From the NCBI GenBank assembly GCA_041658565.1, contig JBAZZY010000012.1, positions 13,260 to 77,259 on the forward strand: a stretch of 64,000 nucleotides of DNA. The letters run 5' to 3'. Shown in pieces: positions 8,538 through 16,541 of this stretch. How positions within the stretch are numbered: the first letter of the stretch is position 1; each line of letters starts with the position of its first letter. Made by a program: the position numbers and the translations under genes. The DNA is from Actinomycetota bacterium. GTDB taxonomy: Bacteria; Actinomycetota; AC-67. The notes beneath the pieces were generated by a model. The model was not told where the DNA came from. It did no database searches and saw nothing but the letters and a program-made list of their open reading frames with translations.

Positions 8538-8558
8538 TCGGTTATCCCCCTCTCGGCT

Positions 8559-8804
8559 CTACGTGCCAGCGTAGGCTCGCAGCACCAGTATGAACGACAC
8601 GCATCCAAAAGCAGCGAACAGTGTCGCGTTGAGTGTGATGCGGTTGTCGCCGGCTCGAATCCAAAGCGACGTTCGCTCCAATAGCGGGGCTTCCTGGTCG
8701 CCTGCGACGACCGGTGTCGCGCACACGGGGCAGGTCCGGTCGGTGTACGCGGGACGGAACCGCCACGCGCACGACGGGCAGTGTGCCCAGCTGTCGCCGG
8801 TCAC
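8559..8804 (-). CDS. Small zinc-ribbon protein with one membrane segment
   Basis: An 81-residue protein. CPSC and CPVC spaced 14 residues apart form a four-cysteine zinc ribbon at residues 9-29. A hydrophobic helix near residues 60-77 (TLFAAFGCVSFILVLRAYA) ends the protein. Its ATG overlaps the stop of the preceding exported-protein gene by 4 bases, so it is the last gene of the iclR-liv operon. The pairing of a cytoplasmic zinc ribbon with a tail anchor suggests a small adaptor; function unknown. Confidence 0.65.
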   Translation of the reverse strand: MTGDSWAHCPSCAWRFRPAYTDRTCPVCATPVVAGDQEAPLLERTSLWIRAGDNRITLNATLFAAFGCVSFILVLRAYAGT

Positions 8805-10240
8805 CGGCCGTCTCCGGGAGGTTCAGCGCCGCGTCGCAAACGTCGCAGCCTAACGGCCTCAAAGACGGTGGCGACGATGCTGAGTTGCCACACGCCGAAC
8901 AAAGCGACCAGGCCCCCGCCCCTACGTGGAGATGACGCTCCCAGTGCGCGTGAGTCTAGCGATGGGGTGTCGGCAGGCGGCGGTTGGACCGCGGTCCCCG
9001 GTGTTGTGACGATTCCCCCGTACTGGAATCCCGGGCTGATGTCGGAGTCGTCATCATCGGCCGAGGCGTTGGGCGCGCGCGCGATGGCGGCGCGACTGCC
9101 GTAGACGTCGGCCTCGGCTTTTCCAATCACTACAGCGAATCCGAGACCGGGCAGGCCGGAGTTCGACGGGACGGGGGATTCCCATCCAATCCCGATCCCG
9201 AGCACCAACGCGCTTCCTGATGCCCCTTCGTTCGTCTGGTCGGATCCCAGCGTCCGAATTCGCCATCCCGAGTCCGACAGTGCTTGGTTGATCTGAGTAT
9301 TGAGATCTGCGAGGTCCTCGGGGCCGAATGGGGAGTCATTGTCTGCGATCTTGATGCCGTCGGCAGTAATGCGGACCGGGAATCCCCCCACGCTTGCGTC
9401 CGCGATTTCCAGATATGGTTCCGAAGATGCGGCAACCCCGTCGGTCACGACGCGCGCGACGGCCTTCACTGAGCGGATTCGCACGACGCCACCGCCCAGT
9501 GCGACACCGTCGGCGACGGCTTCGGTCTCCACGAGAACCCGGCCGTGTTGCTCGCGCACTTGGGACTGTGTTGTGAGCTTGGCGACCTTGAGTGTCTCGC
9601 CTGGGTTGGAGACGGCGACGGACGGGAGTCCGCGCGCGGCTCGAATCTGATTGAGCGCTCTTGAAAGCGATCTGAAGCTTGACTGGAGTTGGACGCCGGG
9701 GCCAGACCGTGAGGCTCCGGTGTCGGGTGTCGGGTTGGATGGGGGCGGCGACGTCAGCCCGAACACCGACGAAGCGGCTTGAGCGAGCGTCTCACTCGTT
9801 CTTGAGGTAGCGGTTGCCGCCTCGATGCGGAATTGCCCCGTGGGGTCGGTCTCGTCCACGACGGTGGCTTTGGCTTCTTGCGCCGACCCGGGGTACCTCG
9901 ACGAGGCGTATTGCGGCTGAGTTTTACCGCCCTGGGACGCGAGGAACTGCACAAGCTGGCCGGTGTCGAGGTACGTGCCGGTGGCCGCAGCGGACGGCGC
10001 TGAGTCAAGGCTGGCCGTCGAATACGGGATTCCGAAGTTGACCACCGGAATGTCGGAGAAGGCGTCCGATGCTGTGTGGATCGAAATGGAACTTGACAAG
10101 GCAGTTCCGCCGAAGTAGCCGAGGGGAGTCGGTGGTGACGCGCGGAGAGGGTCCGGTCCGGCGACGGCGAGGAACAGGACCAGGATCCCCGAACTCATGA
10201 AGCACAGTCGTCGTCGCGTCACGCGGCTGCTTCGTCTCAT
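8801..10240 (-). CDS. Exported membrane-anchored protein of unknown function in the liv operon
   Basis: A 479-residue protein with a basic N-terminus and hydrophobic signal (about residues 14-32), a long Ser/Ala/Thr-rich extracytoplasmic region and a C-terminal membrane helix (VALFGVWQLSIVATVFEAV) followed by RLRRLRRG. The start chosen (ATG at 10240) overlaps the livF stop as ATGA and has GGAGAGGA upstream; an in-frame extension to 10372 lies inside livF and is discarded. The region around 280-400 (ALGGGVVRIRSVKAVARV, SALVLGIGIGWESP) looks like a beta-rich domain. The topology is that of a cell-surface protein tethered by its C-terminus. It may be an accessory receptor for the importer, but no family is recognised. 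Confidence 0.72.
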   Translation of the reverse strand: MRRSSRVTRRRLCFMSSGILVLFLAVAGPDPLRASPPTPLGYFGGTALSSSISIHTASDAFSDIPVVNFGIPYSTASLDSAPSAAATGTYLDTGQLVQFLASQGGKTQPQYASSRYPGSAQEAKATVVDETDPTGQFRIEAATATSRTSETLAQAASSVFGLTSPPPSNPTPDTGASRSGPGVQLQSSFRSLSRALNQIRAARGLPSVAVSNPGETLKVAKLTTQSQVREQHGRVLVETEAVADGVALGGGVVRIRSVKAVARVVTDGVAASSEPYLEIADASVGGFPVRITADGIKIADNDSPFGPEDLADLNTQINQALSDSGWRIRTLGSDQTNEGASGSALVLGIGIGWESPVPSNSGLPGLGFAVVIGKAEADVYGSRAAIARAPNASADDDDSDISPGFQYGGIVTTPGTAVQPPPADTPSLDSRALGASSPRRGGGLVALFGVWQLSIVATVFEAVRLRRLRRGAEPPGDGR

Positions 10241-11163
10241 CGTCCTCTCCTTGCCCGGCGCACCTTCGTGTCGGCGTCCGGCTCGCGCGCCAGCGCGCCC
10301 GCAAGAGCGACGGTGACGTAGTCGTCGATTGTCGTGTTTGCCTTCGCCGCAGCGCGGGACACATTGCGCCACAATCCTCCGGGCACCTCGAGTCGCACGC
10401 TCTGGCGCACGGGGTGCGCCTCGGTCTCTTTGCCTTGCGGACCGGAGTGGTGGCCGAGGTAGAAGTCCTCGACGAACTCACCCTGCGAGCGCAGGTCCTG
10501 CGCCGAACCCGAGACGACTACCATGCCCTTCTCTAGAACGTACGCCTTGGATGCGACTGCCAGCGCGTCGCCAACGAATTGCTCGACCAGCAGCACGCCG
10601 GTGCCGTTGCGAGCGACCTGTGCAACGTGGGCGAACAGCGTTTTGACGATCGCCGGCGCCAGCCCAAACGAAAGCTCGTCGACCAGCAGCAGGCGAGGTT
10701 CGCTCAACAGGGCGCGCGCCAGCCCCAGCATCTGCTGCTCGCCTCCGGACATCGTCCCAGCACGCTGGGAGAGCCGTGGTTCTAGCTGTGGAAAGACCGA
10801 CAGGACGCGCGCAATCTTCTCCGGGGTCTGCTTCTTGGGGATTCCTGCCCCGAACGCCCCGATTTCGAGGTTCTCCATGACCGACAGCGTTGCGAAGATG
10901 CCGCGTCCCTCGGGGAGGTGTGCGATACCCAAGGACGCGATCCGCTCGGGCTTTAAGCCAACCAGTGGGATCCCGTCAAAGGTGATCGTTCCCACGTGCG
11001 GCCGGATGATTCCGGAGATCGCCTTCAGCGTTGTGGTCTTCCCGGCGCCGTTCGCGCCAAGAAGGCAGACGACTTCGCCTTTGTTGACGTGGAGGTTGAG
11101 GTTGTTTACCGCTCCGACGACTCCGTACGAAACGCAAATGCGTTCAAGCGCGAGCAACGTCAA
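10237..11163 (-). CDS. livF: Branched-chain amino-acid ABC transporter ATPase LivF with RHH-like C-terminal tail
   Basis: A 308-residue ATPase. Walker A GANGAGKTT, signature MSGGEQQ and Walker B LLLVDE are intact. The first 240 residues are a normal LivF. From about residue 250 an extension begins (VRQSVRLEVPGGLWRNVSRA...TTIDDYVTVAL). It has the beta-helix-helix pattern of ribbon-helix-helix DNA-binding domains, which LivF proteins normally lack. The start chosen is TTG at 11163, five bases after a perfect AGGAGGTGA; the ATG at 11202 would extend deep into livG. It overlaps livG by 20 bases and the next gene by 4. It energises uptake of amino acids or similar small ligands. Confidence 0.87.
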   Translation of the reverse strand: MTLLALERICVSYGVVGAVNNLNLHVNKGEVVCLLGANGAGKTTTLKAISGIIRPHVGTITFDGIPLVGLKPERIASLGIAHLPEGRGIFATLSVMENLEIGAFGAGIPKKQTPEKIARVLSVFPQLEPRLSQRAGTMSGGEQQMLGLARALLSEPRLLLVDELSFGLAPAIVKTLFAHVAQVARNGTGVLLVEQFVGDALAVASKAYVLEKGMVVVSGSAQDLRSQGEFVEDFYLGHHSGPQGKETEAHPVRQSVRLEVPGGLWRNVSRAAAKANTTIDDYVTVALAGALAREPDADTKVRRARRGR

Positions 11164-11935
11164 CGGACTCACCTCCTCCGGAGCCCAAGTAGGCGCCGAC
11201 AACGTTCGGATTGCCGCGTACTTCCGAGGGTGTACCCTCGGCCATCATCTCTCCGAAGTTCAACACGTAGATGAAATCGCAGAGGTCCATCACCAGTCGC
11301 ATGTCGTGCTCGACGATGAGGATGGTTATGCCCAGGGTCGCCCGAATGCGCAGAAGATCCTTGCCGAAGTCCTGGGTTTCCCGCGTGTCCATGCCCGACG
11401 CAGGTTCGTCGAGCAAAAGCAGTGCAGGTTCCCCGGCGAGTGCGCGCGCAAGCTCGACTCTGCGCTGCGTTCCGAGCGGCAAGTCCCCCGCGAAGGCGGT
11501 GGCAACCTCGGAGAGCCCCGTCAGGTGCAGGATCGCGCGAACCTTTTCTTCGGAACGCTTGGCTTGGATGCGGGCCCAGGGGGTCGACAGCGTGGAAGCC
11601 AGTGCGCCGGCCGTTTCGCGAGCATGTCGCGAAACCATGACGTTATCTTGAACCGCGAGTCCGCGGAAGATCTCGACACTCTGGAATGTGCGTCCGATGC
11701 CGAGTATTGCTCGACGCTCGGGTGCGAGAGATGTGACGTCGCGATCTAAGAAGCGGATGACGCCGGAGTCGGGCGGCCTCAATCCGGAGACGACGTTGAA
11801 CAGCGTCGTCTTGCCGGCGCCGTTGGGGCCGATGAGACCCGTGATCTCGCCTGCATTCACGTCGAAGGACACGTCGTGCAGGGCCTGAATACCTCCGAAC
11901 CGCACAGACACGCCGGTGACTGAGAGTATGGACAT
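11144..11935 (-). CDS. livG: Branched-chain amino-acid ABC transporter ATPase LivG
   Basis: A 263-residue ATPase with Walker A GPNGAGKTT, the LivG-typical GIGRTFQ Q-loop, LPLGTQRRVELARAL as signature and LLLLDEPASGMD as Walker B. EHDM carries the switch histidine. The ATG at 11935 overlaps the livM stop (TGATG); an in-frame extension to 11989 lies within livM. It pairs with LivF to power the LivH/LivM channel encoded upstream. LivG ends with the family-typical AYLGSG motif. Confidence 0.92.
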   Translation of the reverse strand: MSILSVTGVSVRFGGIQALHDVSFDVNAGEITGLIGPNGAGKTTLFNVVSGLRPPDSGVIRFLDRDVTSLAPERRAILGIGRTFQSVEIFRGLAVQDNVMVSRHARETAGALASTLSTPWARIQAKRSEEKVRAILHLTGLSEVATAFAGDLPLGTQRRVELARALAGEPALLLLDEPASGMDTRETQDFGKDLLRIRATLGITILIVEHDMRLVMDLCDFIYVLNFGEMMAEGTPSEVRGNPNVVGAYLGSGGGESVDVARA

Positions 11936-12966
11936 CAGCCGGGGTCTCCTTCGCTTTGCACTTGAGTCTCGGGGGCTGCCTCCATCCATCCCTTCACGCG
12001 CGCCGCGAGCCTGCGGGACGACTTGGCGGTCATCGGGATCGCGCCTTCGGGAGCCATGATGGTCTGAATGATGAGAGTGAGGCCTGAGGTGAACTGCGTG
12101 AGCTGATCCAGCAGTTTGACCTGTTGCAGGATCTGAGGCATGTCAATGATGGTGAATGCGGCCATGATCGATCCTGAGACGGTGGCGGATCCCATGATGC
12201 TGAGCATCGCCAGCATGACAATCGAGTGTAGCCAGTCATACGGGGCGGCAGTGTACGAGCCGATCAGTCCGACGTATAGGGCTCCCGCGACGGCGGCGAA
12301 GCCGGCTGATGCTGCGAATCCCAGAAGCTTGTATCGAGTAAGCGAGGCCCCGCTGGCGGCCGCCCCCTTCTCGCTTTCCCGAATCGCCGTGAACATGCGT
12401 CCGAGCTTCCCTCGTCGTATCGACAGTACGAGCCACAGGGCGGCGAGGAAGACCGCAAGCGTTACTTGGTAGAAGGCTCGGTCGCTCGAGAGCGAGAACG
12501 GACCAAGGGTCGGCCGTGGAATGGTCCTGCTCCCGACGGTTCCGGACAGAAGCGTCGAGGGAAGCACGAGCTGATCGAAGGTCTGCGCTATCGCCAGCGT
12601 GACAATCGCCAGTGCTAGACCTCTGATACGCAGAGCCGGTAGTCCCAGCACAAGTCCCGCCGCATACCCGGTGATGACGGAGGCAATTGCGGCGGACCAG
12701 TAGTTCCATCCGTACGCCTGCACGAGCGTGGCCGTCACTGCGGCGCCGAGTCCCATCAACTCGGCGTGCATAAGGGAAGGCTGGCCAAGCAGCCCCGCCA
12801 CGATAACGAGTCCGAACAGCGCGATCCCGAACACGAGTGTCTGCGAGAGCAGGAACACGTGGAAGTCCGTCATTGCCACGGGGAGGAAGACGGCAAGCGG
12901 CACCGCGACCACCACGGCTGCAGTTGCTGTCTGCTTCCTTCGCGTCGGCATTGCCTCGGTCGCCAT
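11935..12966 (-). CDS. livM: Branched-chain amino-acid ABC transporter permease LivM
   Basis: A 343-residue integral membrane permease with about nine hydrophobic segments. The family signature is present: QPSLMHAELMGLGA and, near the ATPase-coupling loop, RRGKLGRMFTAIRESEKGAAASG (quoted in part), where LivM proteins carry the conserved AIREN-like motif. It forms the channel with LivH. Three bases separate it from livH and its stop overlaps the livG start, so the genes are translated as a unit. Confidence 0.9.
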   Translation of the reverse strand: MATEAMPTRRKQTATAAVVVAVPLAVFLPVAMTDFHVFLLSQTLVFGIALFGLVIVAGLLGQPSLMHAELMGLGAAVTATLVQAYGWNYWSAAIASVITGYAAGLVLGLPALRIRGLALAIVTLAIAQTFDQLVLPSTLLSGTVGSRTIPRPTLGPFSLSSDRAFYQVTLAVFLAALWLVLSIRRGKLGRMFTAIRESEKGAAASGASLTRYKLLGFAASAGFAAVAGALYVGLIGSYTAAPYDWLHSIVMLAMLSIMGSATVSGSIMAAFTIIDMPQILQQVKLLDQLTQFTSGLTLIIQTIMAPEGAIPMTAKSSRRLAARVKGWMEAAPETQVQSEGDPG

Positions 12967-12969
12967 GGG

Positions 12970-13851
12970 TCAAGTGTCCAGTACTTCCGCGAGACGAGAC
13001 CGGCGCCAGAGCATCGCCACAAGGACGATTCCCAACGTGATGAGGCTCTTGGCGCCCGATGTCCGCACCCAGATCACGACGTCGCTCTGAAGGACTCCCA
13101 AAAGCACTGCCGCGGCGAACGTCGCAGGCAGGCTCACGAGTCCGCCGGCGAGCGCCGCAGCAAACGCCGAGACGACGAGTAGCGTGAGTTGGATCGTGTC
13201 GAGTGTGATCATCGGGGATAGCAGCACGCCGGCGATGGCCGCCAAGATGCTCCCCAGGGCCCATGCGGCGGAGTTGACCAAGTCCACGCGCACCCCCAGG
13301 ATGCGCGCGGCTTGGACGTTGTCGGCCACCGCGCGCATTGCGAGTCCCAGACGCGTAACCCGAAAGAACAGCGCGAGGAGCACGGTGAGTCCCGACGCAA
13401 GGCCGAGTGTCATCAATTGGAGGTAACTGACACGCACGCCGGGGAGCTGAACGGTCGCTTCAGGCACGATCTGAATCGGCGCGTGGTAGGCGCTCGCTCC
13501 CCAGATGAAACCGGCCAAACTGGTGAGCAGTAGCAGCCATCCGAGCGTCACGACAACTTTCGTAAGCGGCGGCCGACCTTCGAGCGGCCGGATGGTAAAG
13601 CGTTCGATGAATGCGCCGAGCAATCCCGCGAACACGACGGCCGCCAGGACTGCCAGCCAGATCGGCAGCCCCCACACGATTCCAACCTGGTAGGCGATAA
13701 AGGTCGAGAACATACCGATAGCGCCGTGAGCGAAGTTCAGCACGCGGGACGTCTTGTAGATCAGCACGATGCCCATGGCAGGAAGGGCGTACATGGTCCC
13801 CAGCACTATGCCTGCGATGGTGAGGGGAAGTAGCTGGCTCAGCGTGGACAC
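12970..13851 (-). CDS. livH: Branched-chain amino-acid ABC transporter permease LivH
   Basis: A 293-residue permease. The LivH hallmark GTMYALPAMGIVLIYKTSRV...NFAHG is intact, as is the coupling region around TRLGLAMRAVADN. The GTG at 13851 is preferred because GGGGAGAG lies seven bases upstream and the family N-terminus begins there; the frame extends to an ATG at 13932 with no family similarity. A gap of 123 bases separates it from the binding-protein gene, the only large gap in the operon. Confidence 0.9.
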   Translation of the reverse strand: MSTLSQLLPLTIAGIVLGTMYALPAMGIVLIYKTSRVLNFAHGAIGMFSTFIAYQVGIVWGLPIWLAVLAAVVFAGLLGAFIERFTIRPLEGRPPLTKVVVTLGWLLLLTSLAGFIWGASAYHAPIQIVPEATVQLPGVRVSYLQLMTLGLASGLTVLLALFFRVTRLGLAMRAVADNVQAARILGVRVDLVNSAAWALGSILAAIAGVLLSPMITLDTIQLTLLVVSAFAAALAGGLVSLPATFAAAVLLGVLQSDVVIWVRTSGAKSLITLGIVLVAMLWRRSRLAEVLDT

Positions 13852-13974
13852 GGTCGGCTCTCCCCTGAGCGCAGGCCCGTCACGCGCGCACATCCCCGCG
13901 CGGCGCTGGTCGGTCCTGGGGTCCGACCTCATCGAGCATCATCACTCGCGCCCTTCTGGTTGCGGTCGGCGGGC

Positions 13975-15366
13975 TCATTGGTAGGGGCGCGAAGGAGCTG
14001 CGCGCGCGCTCTTGGCGGTGTAGTTCCAACACTGCCATTGGGGTTTGTGCAAGACCCATCGATCGTTTGACCACCGTAACACCTCGATGCATCGGAAGGC
14101 GTCGTGATCGTTCGCGGTGAACGTGACCGGCGGCGTAAGGTCGGTGACGAAGTCGTCGAGTGTGTTCAGGCCTGCGATGAGCTTCGCTCGCGTCGGATCG
14201 GGGCCGGCCCTTCGCAATCCCTCGATGAAAAGCTCCCCACCACTCCACGGGAGTTCCATGAGCGGGTTGATCGGTGTGCCCGGGTAGTAGCGCCGCAGTG
14301 CGCCCAGGAATCGCTCGGCTCCGGGGTGGCCGGGATGCGCCAGCGGCCAAAGATGAGACTCGAAATCGATCGTTCCTTCGGGGGGGATGATGCCGGCGGC
14401 CAGATGCTCGGCGTTGGCTGTCGGAGCGTTGATGGTGACGAGCTTCGGCTCCCACGCTTGCCTCTTCAACGCCTGGAACAAACGGCCGAGACTCATTGGG
14501 TCCAGGACTGCCAGAATCGAATCGGCACCGGAGGCTCGCCACTGAACGACGTAGGAACTGTAGTCGGGGGTTGCGGCGCTCACCTCGTCGGTGCGGATTG
14601 CGCGGAACCCGCACTTCTCTTCGAGCCCTTTTTGCATCGTGTCGATCCACGCCCCGGCGTGGGGGATGTCTACGATAACCATCACGATCTTCTTCGCTCC
14701 GGTTGCGCACACCGTTGGAGCGATGCCGGGGCCCATCCGCGACTGATTGAAGTTGTTGGGAAAGACGGTCTTCGGCCCGAAGTCCTGCGGAATGCCCCCG
14801 CCGACTACCGGCACTCCCTGCTGGATGAAATAGGGCAGTGCCTGCGCCTCTGACGCCGGCGCGAGCCACCCGGCGATCGCGAAGACCTTGTCCTGTTGGA
14901 CTAGTCGCTTCGCGCACTGGACTCCCCGGGTCGCGTCGTAACCGTCGTCGCAGACCGCCAGAGTGATCTTGCGGCCGTGTACACCCCCGGATTCGTTCAC
15001 TGTTTGAATGAGCGCGCGCAACGCGTTCTCCGCGGGCCGACCGTCGAACGGGCCCGTCTCGGTGAAGATCGAGCCGATCTTGATGCTCTCGCCGGTCACG
15101 CCTCGGCGCTCGTCCGGCAGGGACGTCGTGCCGCCAGCGCGGTTGTCCGAAATCGAGGGGCCGGCGGCATTCGGGTTTGCGATGCCGTCCCCGGTGCCGG
15201 ACTGGGGTCCGGCACCGGGGACGGCCGTGGTCGGGCTTTCGCCGGATGCGGCCGGTGCGGATGTCCGACCCAGGTCATAGATCAACGCGACGGTCAAGAC
15301 CAGGCTCATGGCTGCGGAGTACGCCATGAATTGGCTGAGTCGCTTCTCGTGCACGTTCGTCGTCAC
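13975..15366 (-). CDS. Membrane-anchored substrate-binding protein of the Liv importer
   Basis: A 463-residue type I periplasmic-binding-fold protein (Peripla_BP_6). An N-terminal membrane segment (residues 14-32, SAAMSLVLTVALIYDL) lacks a lipobox cysteine, so the protein is probably held by an uncleaved anchor. A Ser/Gly/Pro linker follows, then the ligand domain: IKIGSIFTETGPFDG, NESGGVHGRKITLAVCDDGYD, and FPNNFNQSR. Four or more cysteines in the domain may form disulfides. Its ATG overlaps the iclR stop (ATGA). The ligand is unknown; the family binds amino acids, amides, aromatic acids and others. Confidence 0.88.
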   Translation of the reverse strand: MTTNVHEKRLSQFMAYSAAMSLVLTVALIYDLGRTSAPAASGESPTTAVPGAGPQSGTGDGIANPNAAGPSISDNRAGGTTSLPDERRGVTGESIKIGSIFTETGPFDGRPAENALRALIQTVNESGGVHGRKITLAVCDDGYDATRGVQCAKRLVQQDKVFAIAGWLAPASEAQALPYFIQQGVPVVGGGIPQDFGPKTVFPNNFNQSRMGPGIAPTVCATGAKKIVMVIVDIPHAGAWIDTMQKGLEEKCGFRAIRTDEVSAATPDYSSYVVQWRASGADSILAVLDPMSLGRLFQALKRQAWEPKLVTINAPTANAEHLAAGIIPPEGTIDFESHLWPLAHPGHPGAERFLGALRRYYPGTPINPLMELPWSGGELFIEGLRRAGPDPTRAKLIAGLNTLDDFVTDLTPPVTFTANDHDAFRCIEVLRWSNDRWVLHKPQWQCWNYTAKSARAAPSRPYQ

Positions 15367-16247
15367 TCTGCCGCCCCCTGAATGAAATCGTCTGCCGTGA
15401 ACCCTTGTCTTGCGGAGACCTCGAGGGCTGCCGTTCTCACGGCGCGCCCCAGAAGAGCCATCCGGCTACGGGGTATACGCTGAGTCGTGCCGGAGATGCC
15501 GAGCATCCCGGTCACGCGTCCGGTGGCATCGAACAGCGGTGCCGCCACGCAGCGGATCCCCTGGTAATACTCCCCATCGTCGCAGGCGAACCCCGCTTCG
15601 CGGACGCCGACCAAATGACGGCACAGATCCTCTACGTCGACGATGGTGCGCGCGGTGTATCGCGCGAGAGGGGGAGAGATGAGCGCAGCGCGCTCGGTTT
15701 CGGAGAGAAAAGCCAGGCTGGCTTTACCGATGGCTGTGCAGTGCAGCGGATCCCGCTGTCCGACCTCCGGCTTGACGCCGAAGGGACCGGGGTTCTCGAT
15801 ATAGTCGATCGTCACAACGGCATTGCCTGCAGGCACAGCGAGGCGAACCGCCTCACCGATCGCTTGTGCCAGCTCGGCCATCACGGGCCTGGCGCGGACA
15901 CGAATGTCGAGCGAGCCCAGGACCTGCCCGGAGAGCGCCGCGAGCCTGGTTCCTGCCAGGTACTTGCGAGATTCGGAGTCGCGTTGGGCGTATCCAATCT
16001 CTGCCAGGATCACTAGCAGTCGGGAGACGACGCTCTTGTCCTGCCGAACTGAGCGAGCCAATTCGGTGACCGAGATCGGCGAGCCGCCGGATAGCCGCTC
16101 GAGCAACGAAAGGCCGATTCGCAGCGTCGAGGCGCGTCTGGTGACGCCCGTACCTAGGATGTCTCCGCGAGCCCGCGGAGAGGCGTCGCATGATGGCGAC
16201 GTTGAATCCTGTATGCCCGACTTGTTCGTTGCCGTGCGTTCTCTCAT
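15363..16247 (-). CDS. IclR-family transcriptional regulator
   Basis: A 294-residue regulator. The N-terminal winged helix (LRIGLSLLERLSGGSPISVTELA...KSVVSRLL, quoted in parts) is followed by the IclR effector domain (PGNAVVTIDYIE, LHCTAIGKASLAFL, ...DDGEYYQGIRCVAAPLFD). It is the first gene of the operon and so probably controls the importer in response to the imported ligand. The ATG at 16247 is chosen because the frame upstream to 16337 overlaps the promoter. The transcript has a leader of about 55 bases containing an inverted repeat. Confidence 0.88.
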   Translation of the reverse strand: MRERTATNKSGIQDSTSPSCDASPRARGDILGTGVTRRASTLRIGLSLLERLSGGSPISVTELARSVRQDKSVVSRLLVILAEIGYAQRDSESRKYLAGTRLAALSGQVLGSLDIRVRARPVMAELAQAIGEAVRLAVPAGNAVVTIDYIENPGPFGVKPEVGQRDPLHCTAIGKASLAFLSETERAALISPPLARYTARTIVDVEDLCRHLVGVREAGFACDDGEYYQGIRCVAAPLFDATGRVTGMLGISGTTQRIPRSRMALLGRAVRTAALEVSARQGFTADDFIQGAAE

Positions 16248-16279
16248 GGGCCCCAGCTGTCGACGGGGTGCTGCCAACA

Positions 16280-16293
16280 CGTCGTGTTCGACG
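16280..16293 (-). promoter_or_regulatory. Inverted repeat in the iclR leader
   Basis: CGTCG-TGTT-CGACG is a perfect 5-bp inverted repeat with a 4-base spacer, just downstream of the predicted transcription start. Together with the palindrome over the -35 box it may form a two-site operator for the IclR regulator. Function inferred from position. Confidence 0.35.
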
Positions 16294-16307
16294 ATGAGAT
16301 CATTGCC

Positions 16308-16337
16308 TCTATAGCAACGGGGATTCCATATTGTCAA
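16308..16337 (-). promoter_or_regulatory. Sigma-70-type promoter of the iclR-liv operon
   Basis: On the minus strand TTGACA (+ strand 16332-16337) is followed after 18 bases by TATAGA (16308-16313). This is close to consensus and sits in an AT-rich patch within a GC-rich region. The predicted start near 16301 gives a leader of about 55 bases before the iclR ATG. Confidence 0.75.
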
Positions 16338-16346
16338 TATTCGACA
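16332..16346. promoter_or_regulatory. Candidate operator palindrome over the -35 box
   Basis: TGTCAATATTCGACA is an interrupted palindrome: TGTC and GACA arms around an AATATT core. It covers the -35 hexamer of the iclR promoter, the expected place for autorepression by an IclR-family protein. The binding protein is inferred. Confidence 0.5.
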
Positions 16347-16541
16347 TGATTTGGTGTGGATGGTTTCGCTGTGCCGTTTGTTGTTCTTTGCGGATTCTCA
16401 TCGCTTGAGGTCGGGGCTTTGGGACGCGCGTATCGGCGAGGGGATCGGGTCGTTTAGATTTGTGCCGGTTCGGCTGCGGCAGGATCCGGCGGTCGGGCGA
16501 CGAATTCTGACGTTAGGGTAGTTCCGCCTCAGGGAGGCGCT

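Noticed and set aside
16248..16337. Longer N-terminus for the IclR regulator (ATG at 16337)
   Set aside because: The extension would overlap a near-consensus promoter and palindrome and has no family similarity, so the ATG at 16247 is used.
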